Origin: Cauispirillum nitrogeniifigens
GTDB taxonomy: Bacteria > Pseudomonadota > Alphaproteobacteria > Rhodospirillales > Rhodospirillaceae
Reading direction: 5' to 3'
DNA length: 64,000 bases
Assembly: GCF_049800675.1 (NCBI RefSeq)
Contig: NZ_JBLOOT010000001.1
Span: forward strand, 124,001 to 188,000
A program made the position numbers and the translations under genes. Under the pieces are notes generated by a model that saw nothing but the letters and a program-made list of their open reading frames with translations, had not been told where the DNA came from and ran no database searches. This document shows positions 15,821 to 28,142 of this stretch, piece after piece (position 1 is the stretch's first letter; every line of letters starts with the position of its first letter).

Positions 15821-16995
15821 TTGAAGGTCCTCAGGCGGTCGAAGCCGCGCTCCAGGTCGGCGATGAGGTCGGCGGGGTCTTCCAGGCCGACATGATAGCG
15901 CACCAGCGGCCCCTTGAACGGCCAAGCCGTGGCGGTGCGGGATACATGGGTCGGCACCACCAGGCTTTCAAAGCCGCCCCAGGAATAGCCCAGGGCGAAC
16001 AGGTCGTAGCCATCGAGCATGGCCTCCACGGCGGCGTCGGCCACCGGCTTCAGTTCGACGCCGAACAGGCCGCAGCCGCCGTTGAAGTCGCGCTGCCACA
16101 GGGCGTGGCCGGGATGGTCGGCCAGCGCCGGATGGAGGACGCGGGCGACCTCCGGCCGCGTCTTCAGCCACGCCGCCACACGCAGCCCGGCATCGAACTG
16201 CTGGCGCAGGCGCACCCCCAGGGTCCGCAGGCCGCGCAGGCCGAGCCACGCCTCCTCCGACCCGGCGGAATAGCCGAACAGGGCGATGCTGGTGCGGATG
16301 CGCGCGAACAGGTCGGCGTCGGCGCAGGTGATGGTGCCCAGCATGGCGTCGGAATGGCCGACGATGTACTTGGTGGCCGCCTGCACGGACACGTCCACGC
16401 CCTTGGTGAAGGGCTGGAAGGACAGGATGCCCCAGGTGTTGTCCATCACCACCACGGCGCCGCCGGCATGGGCGGCCTCGGCGATGGCCGGGATGTCCTG
16501 AATCTCGAAGGTGTGCGAGCCGGGGCTTTCGGTGAAGACCACCTTGGTTTCCGGCCGCATCAGCGCGGCGATGGCCGCGCCGGCGGCCGGATCATAGTAG
16601 GTGGTCGTCACGCCCAGGCGGCTCAGCACCTGATCGCAGAAGGCCCGCGTCGGGCCGTAGACGCTGTCGACCATCAGCAGGTGATCGCCTGTCGAAAGTA
16701 GGGCCGTCAGGGTGGCGGTGACGGCCGCCAGCCCCGACCCGACGGAGACGCAGTGCGTGCCGCCCTCGATCTCGGCGACGGCATCCTCCAGGGCGAAGGT
16801 CGTCGGCGTGCCGTGGCGGCCATAGGTCATGACGTGGTCGAAGCGTTTCTTGCCGCGCTCGTTCAATTCCCGCACCGTCGGGGCGATGACCGTCGAGGCG
16901 CGCCACGCCGGCGGATTGACCGTGCCCATGTGCTCCTCGGGCGCGCGGCCGGCATGGACGATGCGGGTGTCGATCTTGGCGGGTCTGTCGCTCAT
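15817..16995 (-). CDS. metC: Cystathionine beta-lyase
   Basis: A 392-residue PLP enzyme of the Cys/Met metabolism family that splits cystathionine to homocysteine, ammonia and pyruvate. The PLP Lys is in QAATKYIVGHSDAM. The substrate part YGRHGTPTTFALE and the C-terminal SWGGFESLVVP are typical of the beta-lyase branch rather than gamma-synthase. ATG 16995 is chosen; an upstream extension to 17118 lacks the family sequence. It is the first gene of the metC-hisI-cobW operon. Confidence 0.92.
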   Translation of the reverse strand: MSDRPAKIDTRIVHAGRAPEEHMGTVNPPAWRASTVIAPTVRELNERGKKRFDHVMTYGRHGTPTTFALEDAVAEIEGGTHCVSVGSGLAAVTATLTALLSTGDHLLMVDSVYGPTRAFCDQVLSRLGVTTTYYDPAAGAAIAALMRPETKVVFTESPGSHTFEIQDIPAIAEAAHAGGAVVVMDNTWGILSFQPFTKGVDVSVQAATKYIVGHSDAMLGTITCADADLFARIRTSIALFGYSAGSEEAWLGLRGLRTLGVRLRQQFDAGLRVAAWLKTRPEVARVLHPALADHPGHALWQRDFNGGCGLFGVELKPVADAAVEAMLDGYDLFALGYSWGGFESLVVPTHVSRTATAWPFKGPLVRYHVGLEDPADLIADLERGFDRLRTFK

Positions 16996-17331
16996 GGGCC
17001 TCGGACGCTCCGGACGGGGGAGGGCTGGGGGAGGGGCGGCCCACATTGTGACGGTGCTGCAACGCAACGCCAACCCCCTATCGTTCGTCCCTCTCATGCT
17101 GCTATGCAGCAAAGGCATGGCCGATAGGCGAAATCGGTGAGGGACTTCCTATGCGGAAGGCACTACCTGTTTGGCAACGCGCGCTACGGACGCCGCCCCG
17201 AAAGTTTAAAAAGCGCTTTGCAGCCTGACCCGTTTGGCCTTATATTGCACTGCAACAAAGGCTCGTCGTGCAAAGAGCGGAGATCGAGGGTGGAACGCCG
17301 GATCGCTGGTTTGACAACGAGGAGACTGGTG
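16996..17331. other. Intergenic region with two TGC/GCA palindromes
   Basis: This 336-bp divergent gap between metC and a small plus gene holds two symmetric sites. One is TGCTGC-TAT-GCAGCA at 17097-17111 and the other is TTGCA-C-TGCAA at 17245-17255. Both are followed by CAAAGGC-like bases. They resemble the TGC-rich palindromes bound by PhaR-type regulators in alphaproteobacteria (inference). Confidence 0.45.
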
Positions 17332-17610
17332 ATGCCTGGAACGCCGACAGCGTGCCACGCCTACAACCTTTTCTCGCTGACCATGGAAAGCCGCTACGGG
17401 AGCGCCTGGCGCGCCCATGTGGCCCCGGAAACCATTGCGAACCTGGCCGACGAAATCGTTCAGGGCTTCGGGGGGCGCCATGACGCTCCCGCCGCCGCCC
17501 CTGAAGCCGATCGGTCGGTCCGGGTGTGGCAGTTTCCGGATGGTTCGCGAGCCCACACGGGCCGCTTCGGCCTGCGTCGCGAGGACGAAAGCGAAGAGAA
17601 GGCCGCCTGA
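17332..17610 (+). CDS. Small protein, function unknown
   Basis: A 92-residue protein whose ATG lies 7 bp after GAGGAG, which decides the start. It has a helical central part (IANLADEIVQGFGG) and a charged, Glu/Lys-rich C terminus. Its first part has an unusual Cys-His (TACHAYN) and a Tyr-rich segment. No membrane segment. I recognise no family. It follows a region with palindromic operator-like sites. Confidence 0.6.
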   Translation: MPGTPTACHAYNLFSLTMESRYGSAWRAHVAPETIANLADEIVQGFGGRHDAPAAAPEADRSVRVWQFPDGSRAHTGRFGLRREDESEEKAA

Positions 17611-17773
17611 TCGGCGGGTTCTTTCCTGATCTACGGCACGGCCTCCACCCTTCCGGTGGGGGCCGTTGTCGTTGCGGGGCCTGCGGTAATCCCCTTTTTA
17701 TCCACTGGGCCTTCGTGTAAATATGCCCCGTCCACGGGTACGCCGTGGACCAGGGGCAGGAAGAACAACGCAC

Positions 17774-18400
17774 ATGGTTCGTACGCGCGTCCGGGCACGC
17801 TCGCCCGAGGAGCAGGAAAAGGTCCGCCGTCGGTTCATCGACTGCGCCCGCAAGGTGTTCTCCGAAACCGGCGCCCACGGGCTGACCATGCGCCGCCTGG
17901 CGACGGAGGCGGGGTACAGTCCCGGCACCATCTACCTCTACTTCCCCAGCCGGCGGGATCTGCTGCGCGAGGTGTGGAAGGAGGACTTCGTTGCCCTGCG
18001 GGACCGCTTCGCGGCGGCGGCCGCGGCCGGGGACAGGCCGGTCGACCGGGTGCGCGCCCTGTGCCGCGCCTGGGCCGAGTTCTGGTTCGAGCAGCCCGAC
18101 CACTTCAAGGCCATGTTCCTGGAGGTCGAGCGGCAGTACGTGACCGAGCGCGCCGCCTTTGCCGAGGACGAGAGCGTCCGCGACCTGCACCAGCTTTTCG
18201 TCACCCACACCAGCGCTGCCGTGGAGGCGGGCGAACTGGTCCAGACCGACCCGGTACTGCTGACCCACAGCCTGCTGGCGGCCATCCACGGCGTCGTGGC
18301 GCTGCACATCGGATCGTCGGGCTTCCCGTGGTCGGAGCGGGCCGCCATGGTCGACACGGTGGTCACCGCGATGCTGCGCGGCCTGGCGCCGACAGCCTGA
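17774..18400 (+). CDS. TetR-family transcription regulator
   Basis: A 208-residue regulator. The N-terminal helix-turn-helix occupies about residues 15-62, with the pattern ARKVFSETGAHGLTMRRLA, then EAGYSPGTIYLYFPSRRDLL. The ligand domain is helical and not assigned. ATG 17774 (AGGAAG 11 bp upstream) is preferred over 17723, which has no ribosome site. It is followed after 9 bp by the hybrid kinase, so the two may share a transcript and a function. The ligand is unknown. Confidence 0.85.
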   Translation: MVRTRVRARSPEEQEKVRRRFIDCARKVFSETGAHGLTMRRLATEAGYSPGTIYLYFPSRRDLLREVWKEDFVALRDRFAAAAAAGDRPVDRVRALCRAWAEFWFEQPDHFKAMFLEVERQYVTERAAFAEDESVRDLHQLFVTHTSAAVEAGELVQTDPVLLTHSLLAAIHGVVALHIGSSGFPWSERAAMVDTVVTAMLRGLAPTA

Positions 18401-18409
18401 GGCGGGGGC

Positions 18410-21679
<3,270 letters not shown>

Positions 21680-21749
21680 CGCCATTTTCCGGCAACCACC
21701 GGGCCGCCGCGCGCCTTGATCCAGGGAGTTTTGCGACGCGGAGGAACGA

Positions 21750-23348
21750 GTGTCAAAGCCCCGGATCGTCATCGTCGGTGGAGGCTTCGCCGGAGCCACC
21801 ACGGCCAGGGAACTACGCCGCCTGGGTGGCTATGAAGTCGCCATCGAGCTGATCTCCCACCGTAACTACATGCTGTTCCAGCCGCTGCTGCCCGAAGTTG
21901 CGGGCGGGGCGGTGAACGTGCTCGACACGGTCACGCCGCTTCGGCAGATGGTGTCCGGCGGCTCCCTGCACACCGGCGAGGTCAGGAGCATCGACTTCGC
22001 CGCCCGCCGCGTGGAACTGGCGCAGGGCGGCGCCGGCAGCGTGGTCCGGGTGCCGTATGACCATTTGGTCCTGGCGCCCGGCCTGGGGGTCGACCTTTCG
22101 GCTTTTCCCGGACTGGCCGAACACGCCTTTCCCCTCAAGAGCGCGCTCGACGCCCATGCCCTGCGCAATCACGTCATCTCCTGCCTGGAGCAGGCCAGCC
22201 AGATCGCCGACCAGGGCGAGCGCGAGCGCCTGCTGACCTTCGTGGTCGTCGGTGGCGGGCTGTCGGGCGTGGAGGTGATGGGCGAGGTGCATGACCTCAT
22301 CCGTCGCTCCCTGCGCTACTATCCCGACCTGTCGCGGGGCGAGGTGCGGGCCGAACTGATCGAGACGGGGCCGCGCATCCTGGCCGAACTGCACGAGGAT
22401 CTGGCGGAGCGGGCGGCATCGCGGTTGCGCTCCCGTGGCATCGCCATCCGCACCAACACGCCGGTGCGGGAAGCCTCCGCGCGGTCGATCATCGTCGGCG
22501 ACGGGCGGGTCATCCCGACGGCGACCATCGTCGCCACCATCGGCAATGCGCCGACGCCGCTGGTCCAGGGCCTGGACCTGCCCAAGGAGAAGGGGCGCAT
22601 CCTGGTCGACCCGGACCTCCGGGTGCGCGGCCACGCCTCCGTCTGGGCGCTGGGGGACGCGGCGTTCGTGCCCAGCGGAGAGAGAGGCGGACTGGCACCG
22701 CCGACGGCGCAGGCGGCGGTGAGCGAGGCCAAGCTCCTGGCCCGCAACCTGCTGGCCGTCATCGACGGCAAGCCGACCCGGCCGTTCCGCTACAGGTCCA
22801 AGGGCACGCTGGCCTCGGTCGGCGGCCGGCGCGGCGTTGCCACGGTCGGCGGCATGAAGCTCGACGGCGTGCTGGCGTGGCTGCTGTGGCGGCTGGTCCA
22901 CCTCAAGGCCCTGCCGCGCGCCTCGGTGCGCTGGCGGGTCGGGCTGGAGCAGCTTCTGGACCTGTTCCTGCCGCGCAATGCCGTGGTGACGGCGCTGCCG
23001 TCACCGTCGTCGGCGCGGTTCGTGCGCCATCGGCCGGGCGATCTGGCCTTCGACGGCCGGGACATCGCCGAAGGGGCGTTCCTGATCGCCGAGGGCCGCT
23101 ATGTGGTCGAGGCTCCGGGCCAGGAACCGCGCTTCCTGCACCCCGGCGACCACTTCGGCGCCAGCGAGACGCTGGACAAGATGCCCAGCGCCGTCACCGT
23201 GCGCGCCGTGGAGCCGTCACGGGCGCTGCAACTGTCCCCCGATACCCTGCGCGGCATCATCGCCGCGCTGGAGGTCGGCGGCAGCCTGGGCGGGGTGGAG
23301 CGGGAGGCCGAGGCCCGCCGTCCGGGCATCAGCCAAGATCGAACTTGA
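21750..23348 (+). CDS. ndh: Type II NADH:quinone oxidoreductase with a cNMP-binding-like C terminus
   Basis: A 532-residue flavoprotein. Residues 1-410 are an NDH-2, passing electrons from NADH to quinone without pumping protons. FAD motif VIVGGGFAGA is at residues 6-15, the NADH motif VVVGGGLSGVEVMGE near 165-179, and GDAAFV marks the FAD pyrophosphate contact. Residues 421-505 fit a cyclic-nucleotide-binding fold (RHRPGD, LHPGDHFG, SAVTVRAVEPS). This part lacks the usual Arg of the phosphate cassette, with Ser in its place. NDH-2 enzymes usually stop near 430-450. GTG start follows GGAGG 5 bp upstream. It is convergent with amaB, overlapping by 20 bp. Confidence 0.88.
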   Translation: MSKPRIVIVGGGFAGATTARELRRLGGYEVAIELISHRNYMLFQPLLPEVAGGAVNVLDTVTPLRQMVSGGSLHTGEVRSIDFAARRVELAQGGAGSVVRVPYDHLVLAPGLGVDLSAFPGLAEHAFPLKSALDAHALRNHVISCLEQASQIADQGERERLLTFVVVGGGLSGVEVMGEVHDLIRRSLRYYPDLSRGEVRAELIETGPRILAELHEDLAERAASRLRSRGIAIRTNTPVREASARSIIVGDGRVIPTATIVATIGNAPTPLVQGLDLPKEKGRILVDPDLRVRGHASVWALGDAAFVPSGERGGLAPPTAQAAVSEAKLLARNLLAVIDGKPTRPFRYRSKGTLASVGGRRGVATVGGMKLDGVLAWLLWRLVHLKALPRASVRWRVGLEQLLDLFLPRNAVVTALPSPSSARFVRHRPGDLAFDGRDIAEGAFLIAEGRYVVEAPGQEPRFLHPGDHFGASETLDKMPSAVTVRAVEPSRALQLSPDTLRGIIAALEVGGSLGGVEREAEARRPGISQDRT

Positions 23349-24855
23349 TCCCCTGGGCGAGCGGCAGGTCGCGGGAGTAGTTGATGGTGTTGGTGGCCCG
23401 CCGCATGTAGGCCCTCCAGGCATCCGACCCGGACTCGCGCCCGCCCCCGGTCTCCTTCTCGCCGCCGAAGGCGCCGCCGATCTCGGCGCCTGACGGGCCG
23501 ATGTTGACGTTGACCAGCCCGCAGTCGGACCCGGCCACGGACATGAACGTCTCGGCCTCGCGCAGGTCGTTGGTGAAGATGCACGACGACAGACCCTGCG
23601 GCACGGCGTTCTGCATGGCGATGGCCTGCTCCAGGGTGTCGTAGGCCATGACGTAGAGGATGGGGGCGAAGGTCTCGCCGTGCACCAGCGCCGTCTGCTC
23701 CTGCATCTCGACCAGCGCCGGGCAGGCGTACCAGCCGTCGCGGCAGCCCTCGACCTCGAAGCGGCCGCCGCCGTGCACCACGCCGTGGTCCGCCCGCGCC
23801 ACCTCCAGCGCCCGCTCCATGGCGTCATAGGCGGCGCGGTCGATCAGCGGCCCGACCAGGGTGCGGGGGTCCAGGGGGTTGCCCACCGGCACGCTGGCAT
23901 AGGCCTTCCGCAGGCGGTCGAGCAGGGGGGCGCGGATGTCCCTGTGGACGATCAGCCGCCGCAGGGAGGTGCAGCGCTGCCCGGCCGTGCCGACGGCCGA
24001 GAACACCGCCGCCCGCACCGTCAGGTCCAGGTCCGCCGACGGCGCGACGATCATGGCGTTGTTGCCGCCCAGTTCCAGCAGGCAGCGGCCGAAGCGGGCC
24101 GCCACGCGCGGCGCCACGCGCCGCCCCATGGCGGTGGAGCCGGTCGCCGACACCAGCGGCAGGCGGCGGTCGTCGACCAGCGCTTCGCCGACGGCCGGAC
24201 CGCCGAGCAGCACCTGCACCAGATCGGCCGGCACGTCGTCCATGTCCTGTGCCGCCCGGCGGACCAGGGCGAGGCACGCCAGCGCCGTCAGCGGCGTCTT
24301 TTCCGACGGCTTCCACACCACCGGGTCGCCGCAGACCAGCGCCAGCGCGGCGTTCCACGCCCACACCGCGACCGGGAAGTTGAACGCCGAGATGACCGCC
24401 ACCGGCCCTAGCGGGTGCCATGTCTCCATCATGCGGTGGCCCGGCCGCTCCGAGGCGATGGTCAGGCCGTAGAGCTGGCGCGACAGCCCGACGGCGAAGT
24501 CGCAGATGTCGATCATCTCCTGGACCTCGCCCAGGCCCTCCTGAAGGATCTTGCCCGCCTCGATCGTCACCAGCCGGCCAAGGTCGTCCTTGTGCTGCCG
24601 CAACAGCTCGCCCAGCCGCCGCACCAGTTCGCCCCGGCGCGGCGCCGGCACCAGCCGCCAGGCGTGGAAGGCCGCCTCCGCCTTGCCGGCCATGGCATCC
24701 ACGTCCTGTACGTCGTGTTCGTGGACATGGCCCAGGATGGAGCCGTCGATGGGCGTGCGCACGGCCAGCGCGCCGCTGTTCAGGACATCGGCGGGGGCGC
24801 CCAGGCGGGTCAGGATGTCACGGGCCTGCTGGCTGAACGGCAGGGGGTTCGGCAT
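23329..24855 (-). CDS. amaB: L-piperidine-6-carboxylate / alpha-aminoadipic semialdehyde dehydrogenase (ALDH7)
   Basis: A 508-residue NAD-dependent aldehyde dehydrogenase that oxidises alpha-aminoadipic semialdehyde (in equilibrium with piperideine-6-carboxylate) to 2-aminoadipate, a step of lysine and pipecolate catabolism. The catalytic Cys is in GQRCTSLRR and the active-site Glu in LLELGGNNA. The C-terminal GGEKETGGGRESGSDAW and RRATNTINYS are characteristic of ALDH7. A GAGGAAAG site precedes ATG 24855. It lies 17 bp behind putA and probably shares its message. Confidence 0.88.
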   Translation of the reverse strand: MPNPLPFSQQARDILTRLGAPADVLNSGALAVRTPIDGSILGHVHEHDVQDVDAMAGKAEAAFHAWRLVPAPRRGELVRRLGELLRQHKDDLGRLVTIEAGKILQEGLGEVQEMIDICDFAVGLSRQLYGLTIASERPGHRMMETWHPLGPVAVISAFNFPVAVWAWNAALALVCGDPVVWKPSEKTPLTALACLALVRRAAQDMDDVPADLVQVLLGGPAVGEALVDDRRLPLVSATGSTAMGRRVAPRVAARFGRCLLELGGNNAMIVAPSADLDLTVRAAVFSAVGTAGQRCTSLRRLIVHRDIRAPLLDRLRKAYASVPVGNPLDPRTLVGPLIDRAAYDAMERALEVARADHGVVHGGGRFEVEGCRDGWYACPALVEMQEQTALVHGETFAPILYVMAYDTLEQAIAMQNAVPQGLSSCIFTNDLREAETFMSVAGSDCGLVNVNIGPSGAEIGGAFGGEKETGGGRESGSDAWRAYMRRATNTINYSRDLPLAQGIKFDLG

Positions 24856-24872
24856 CTTTGGTTCTTTCCTCT

Positions 24873-27800
24873 TCAATCCATTTCGGCCATCAGGGCGGCG
24901 TTGCCGCCGGCGGCGGTGGTATCGACGGAGACGACCCGCTCGGTGGCGAAGCGGGCCAGGTAGCGCGGTCCGCCGGCCTTCGGCCCGGTTCCCGACAGGC
25001 CCTCGCCGCCGAAGGGCTGGCAGCCGACGATGGCGCCGATCTGGTTCCGGTTGACGTAGCAGTTGCCGACGGCGCCCCGCGCTGCCACCGCCCGCACCGT
25101 GGCGTCGATGCGCGAATGCACGCCCAGCGTCAGGCCGAAGCCGGTGGCGTTGATCGCCGCGATCACCTTCTCCAGGTCGCCGGCCTTCCATCGTATCACG
25201 TGCAGCACCGGACCGAATACCTCGTGGGTCAGGCGGTCGAGGCGGTCGATCTCGAAGGCGCGTGGGGCGAACCAGTGGCCCGGCGGCAGGCTGTCGGTCA
25301 GCGGCGTCTGTTCGATCAGGCGGCCTTCCTGGGCCATGCGCACGGCATGGGCTTCCAGGCCGTCCCGCGCCTCGGCGTCGATGACCGGGCCGACGTCGGT
25401 GGTCAGCAGCGCCGGGTCGCCGATGCGCAGTTCGGCCATGGCCCCGGCGATCATGCGCAGCATGGTGTCGGCCACGTCCTCCTGAAGGAACAGGACGCGC
25501 AGCGCCGAACAGCGTTGCCCGGCACTCTGGAAGGCCGAGGCCAGGACATCGCGCGCGACCTGTTCGGGCAGGGCAGAGCTGTCAACGATCAGCGCGTTCT
25601 GCCCGCCGGTCTCGGCGATCAATGGAATGATCGGTCCGTCTCTTTCGGCCAGGGTGCGGTTGATGCGCCGCGCCGTGTCGGTGCCGCCGGTGAAGGCGAC
25701 CCCGGCGATACCGGGATGGGCCACCAGGGCGGCGCCGACGACCTCGCCGCGCCCAGGCAGCAGGTGCAGGACATCGGGCGGCACGCCGGCCTCGTGCAGC
25801 AGGGCGACGGCGCGGGCGGCGATCAGCGGCGTCTGCTCGGCCGGCTTGGCGCAGACGGCGTTGCCGGCGGCCAGGGCGGCGGCGACCTGGCCGGTGAAGA
25901 TGGCCAGCGGGAAGTTCCACGGACTGATGCACACGAACACCCCGCGTCCGTGCAGGGCGTAGGTGTTGCGCTCTCCGGTCGGGCCGGGCAGCTCCGTAGG
26001 GGCGGAGAACTCGGCCCGGCAGCGCACCGCGTAGTAGCGCAGGAAGTCCACCGCCTCGCGCACCTCGGCGACGGCGTCGGGCAGGGTCTTGCCGGCCTCG
26101 CGCACCGCCATGGCCATGAGCGCGGGCATCTGCACCTCGAACAGGTCGGCGGCGCGCTCCAGGATGGCGGCGCGCCTTTCGGCCGGGGTGGCGTCCCAGG
26201 CCGGCTGGGCGCGGCGGGCGGCCTCCACGGCGGCGGCAGCCCCTTCGGCGGTGGCCTCGCGCACCGTGCCGACGACCTCCGTGGTGTTGGCCGGGTTGGT
26301 CACGGGCAGGGGGGCGCCGGCCGGTCCCTTGGATGTGGTCATGGGGGCGGCGGTCCACTCCCGCACGGCGCCCTCCATGGCCTGCCGCAATGGCTCCAGG
26401 GTGGCGGGGTCGGCAAGGTCAACGCCGCGCGAGTTGACGCGGTCGGCGAACAGGGCGCGCGGCGGGCGGATGCGCGGGTGCGGCGTGCTGTCCAGGGCGC
26501 GGACCTCGGCCACCGGGTCGGACACCAGGGCGTCCACGGGCAGGCGCTCGTCGACGATGCGGTTGACGAAGCTGGTGTTGGCGCCGTTCTCCAGCAGGCG
26601 GCGGACCAGATAGGCCAGCAGGTCCTCGTGGCTGCCCACCGGCGCATAGATGCGGCAGGGATGGCGGCCGATGATCTGGTCGTAGAGGGCTTCCCCCATG
26701 CCGTGCAGGCGCTGGAACTCGAAGTCGGCGCCGGGGCCGGCGATCTCCATGATCGCCGCCGCCGTGTGGGCGTTGTGGGTGGCGAAGGCGCAGTGGAAGG
26801 CGTCGGGCAGGCTCAGCAGCTTGCGCGCGCAGGCCAGATAGGACACGTCGGTGGACGCCTTGCGGGTGAACACGGGATAGTCCGCCATGCCCTGCACCTG
26901 GGCATGCTTGACCTCGGCATCCCAGTAGGCCCCCTTGACCAGCCGCACCATCAGGCGGCGGTCGTGCCGGCGGGCCATGTCGGCCAGCCAGTCGATCAGC
27001 GGCCACGCCCGCTTCTGATAGGCCTGCACCGCCAGCCCCAGGCCGTTCCAGCCGCGCAGCGCATCCGATGCCGCCTCGATGACGTCCAGGGACAGGTCCA
27101 GACGGTCGGCCTCCTCGGCGTCGATGCACACCGGGATGTCGACCTCGCGGGCCTGCCGGCAGAGGGCGATCAGCCGGGGCGTCAGTTCGTCCAGAACCCG
27201 GTCGCGCTGGGCGACCTCATAGCGCGGGTGCAGGGCCGACAGCTTGACCGAGATGCCCGGTCCCCGGAGCGGCCCGCGCCCGGCCGACGCCGCGCCGATG
27301 GCGGTGATGGCGGCGGCGTAGGAGCGGCAGTAGCGTTCGGCGTCCTCCATGGTCCGGGCGGCCTCGCCCAGCATGTCGTAGCTATAGGTGTAGCCCTTCT
27401 TCTCCGTCTCCCTGGCCCGCTCCAGGGCCTCGCCGATGGTGCGGCCCATGACGAACTGGCGGCCCATGATGCGCATGGCCTGCACCACCGCCTGGCGGAT
27501 GACGGGTTCGCCGGAGCGGCGGACCAGCCGGGTCAGGGTGGCCCGCCAGTCCTCCTTGAGCGCCGGCGAGTCGTCGCGCACCAGACGGCCCGTCAGCATC
27601 AGCGCCCAGGTCGACGCATTGACCAGCACGGACTCCGACCGGCCCAGGTGCCGCTCCCAGTCCGCCCCGCCGATCTTGTCGGAAATCAGCCGGTCGGCGG
27701 TGGCGCCGTCGGGGATGCGCAGCAGCGCCTCGGCCAGGCACATCAGCACCACGCCCTCCTGCGAGGACAGGTCGTACTCGTGCATGAAGGCGTCGATGGA

Positions 27801-27995
27801 CCCGGCGCGGGCCCCGCGCCGACGGACGCCCTCGACCAGGGCGCGGGCGCCGGCCTGGATGCGCGCCGCCTGTTCGGCCGGCACGGCGGCCTGGGTCAGG
27901 CGTTCTTCGACGCAGGCCGTCTCATCCTGCCGCAGTGCCGCGCGGACGGCGGCGCGCAGGGGGCCGGGGGCGGGCGGGGGGGCGGCAAAGATCAT
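24873..27995 (-). CDS. putA: Bifunctional proline dehydrogenase / P5C dehydrogenase (PutA)
   Basis: A 1040-residue enzyme that oxidises proline to pyrroline-5-carboxylate (FAD) and then to glutamate (NAD+), with channelling. The PRODH barrel covers about residues 50-480, seen in MVRLVKGAYWDAEVKHAQ, GVGSHEDL-like and ASTDVSYLACARKLL motifs. The dehydrogenase covers about 510-1010, with GQRCSALRVLFLQ around the Cys and FVCISPWNFPLAIF. It lacks the N-terminal ribbon-helix-helix DNA-binding domain, so it is an enzyme only. ATG 27995 is chosen over GTG 28025, since family members begin near this point. It diverges from soxB with a 147-bp gap. Confidence 0.93.
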   Translation of the reverse strand: MIFAAPPPAPGPLRAAVRAALRQDETACVEERLTQAAVPAEQAARIQAGARALVEGVRRRGARAGSIDAFMHEYDLSSQEGVVLMCLAEALLRIPDGATADRLISDKIGGADWERHLGRSESVLVNASTWALMLTGRLVRDDSPALKEDWRATLTRLVRRSGEPVIRQAVVQAMRIMGRQFVMGRTIGEALERARETEKKGYTYSYDMLGEAARTMEDAERYCRSYAAAITAIGAASAGRGPLRGPGISVKLSALHPRYEVAQRDRVLDELTPRLIALCRQAREVDIPVCIDAEEADRLDLSLDVIEAASDALRGWNGLGLAVQAYQKRAWPLIDWLADMARRHDRRLMVRLVKGAYWDAEVKHAQVQGMADYPVFTRKASTDVSYLACARKLLSLPDAFHCAFATHNAHTAAAIMEIAGPGADFEFQRLHGMGEALYDQIIGRHPCRIYAPVGSHEDLLAYLVRRLLENGANTSFVNRIVDERLPVDALVSDPVAEVRALDSTPHPRIRPPRALFADRVNSRGVDLADPATLEPLRQAMEGAVREWTAAPMTTSKGPAGAPLPVTNPANTTEVVGTVREATAEGAAAAVEAARRAQPAWDATPAERRAAILERAADLFEVQMPALMAMAVREAGKTLPDAVAEVREAVDFLRYYAVRCRAEFSAPTELPGPTGERNTYALHGRGVFVCISPWNFPLAIFTGQVAAALAAGNAVCAKPAEQTPLIAARAVALLHEAGVPPDVLHLLPGRGEVVGAALVAHPGIAGVAFTGGTDTARRINRTLAERDGPIIPLIAETGGQNALIVDSSALPEQVARDVLASAFQSAGQRCSALRVLFLQEDVADTMLRMIAGAMAELRIGDPALLTTDVGPVIDAEARDGLEAHAVRMAQEGRLIEQTPLTDSLPPGHWFAPRAFEIDRLDRLTHEVFGPVLHVIRWKAGDLEKVIAAINATGFGLTLGVHSRIDATVRAVAARGAVGNCYVNRNQIGAIVGCQPFGGEGLSGTGPKAGGPRYLARFATERVVSVDTTAAGGNAALMAEMD

Positions 27996-28142
27996 GGCTC
28001 GTACCCCACTTTCAGAGTCGGACACTTCCCCAGCATGACCAATCGCCGTTTGATTTCAAACCGCTTTCACGAGGCGTCCCTTGCAGAGCATCCTTTCGCC
28101 GCGCAGACTAGCCCCCGAGTCCTGGCAGCCCGAGGCGCCCGC

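Noticed and set aside
24858..28142. Plus-strand extension upstream of soxB
   Set aside because: It runs antisense over putA; soxB sequence begins at about 28143.
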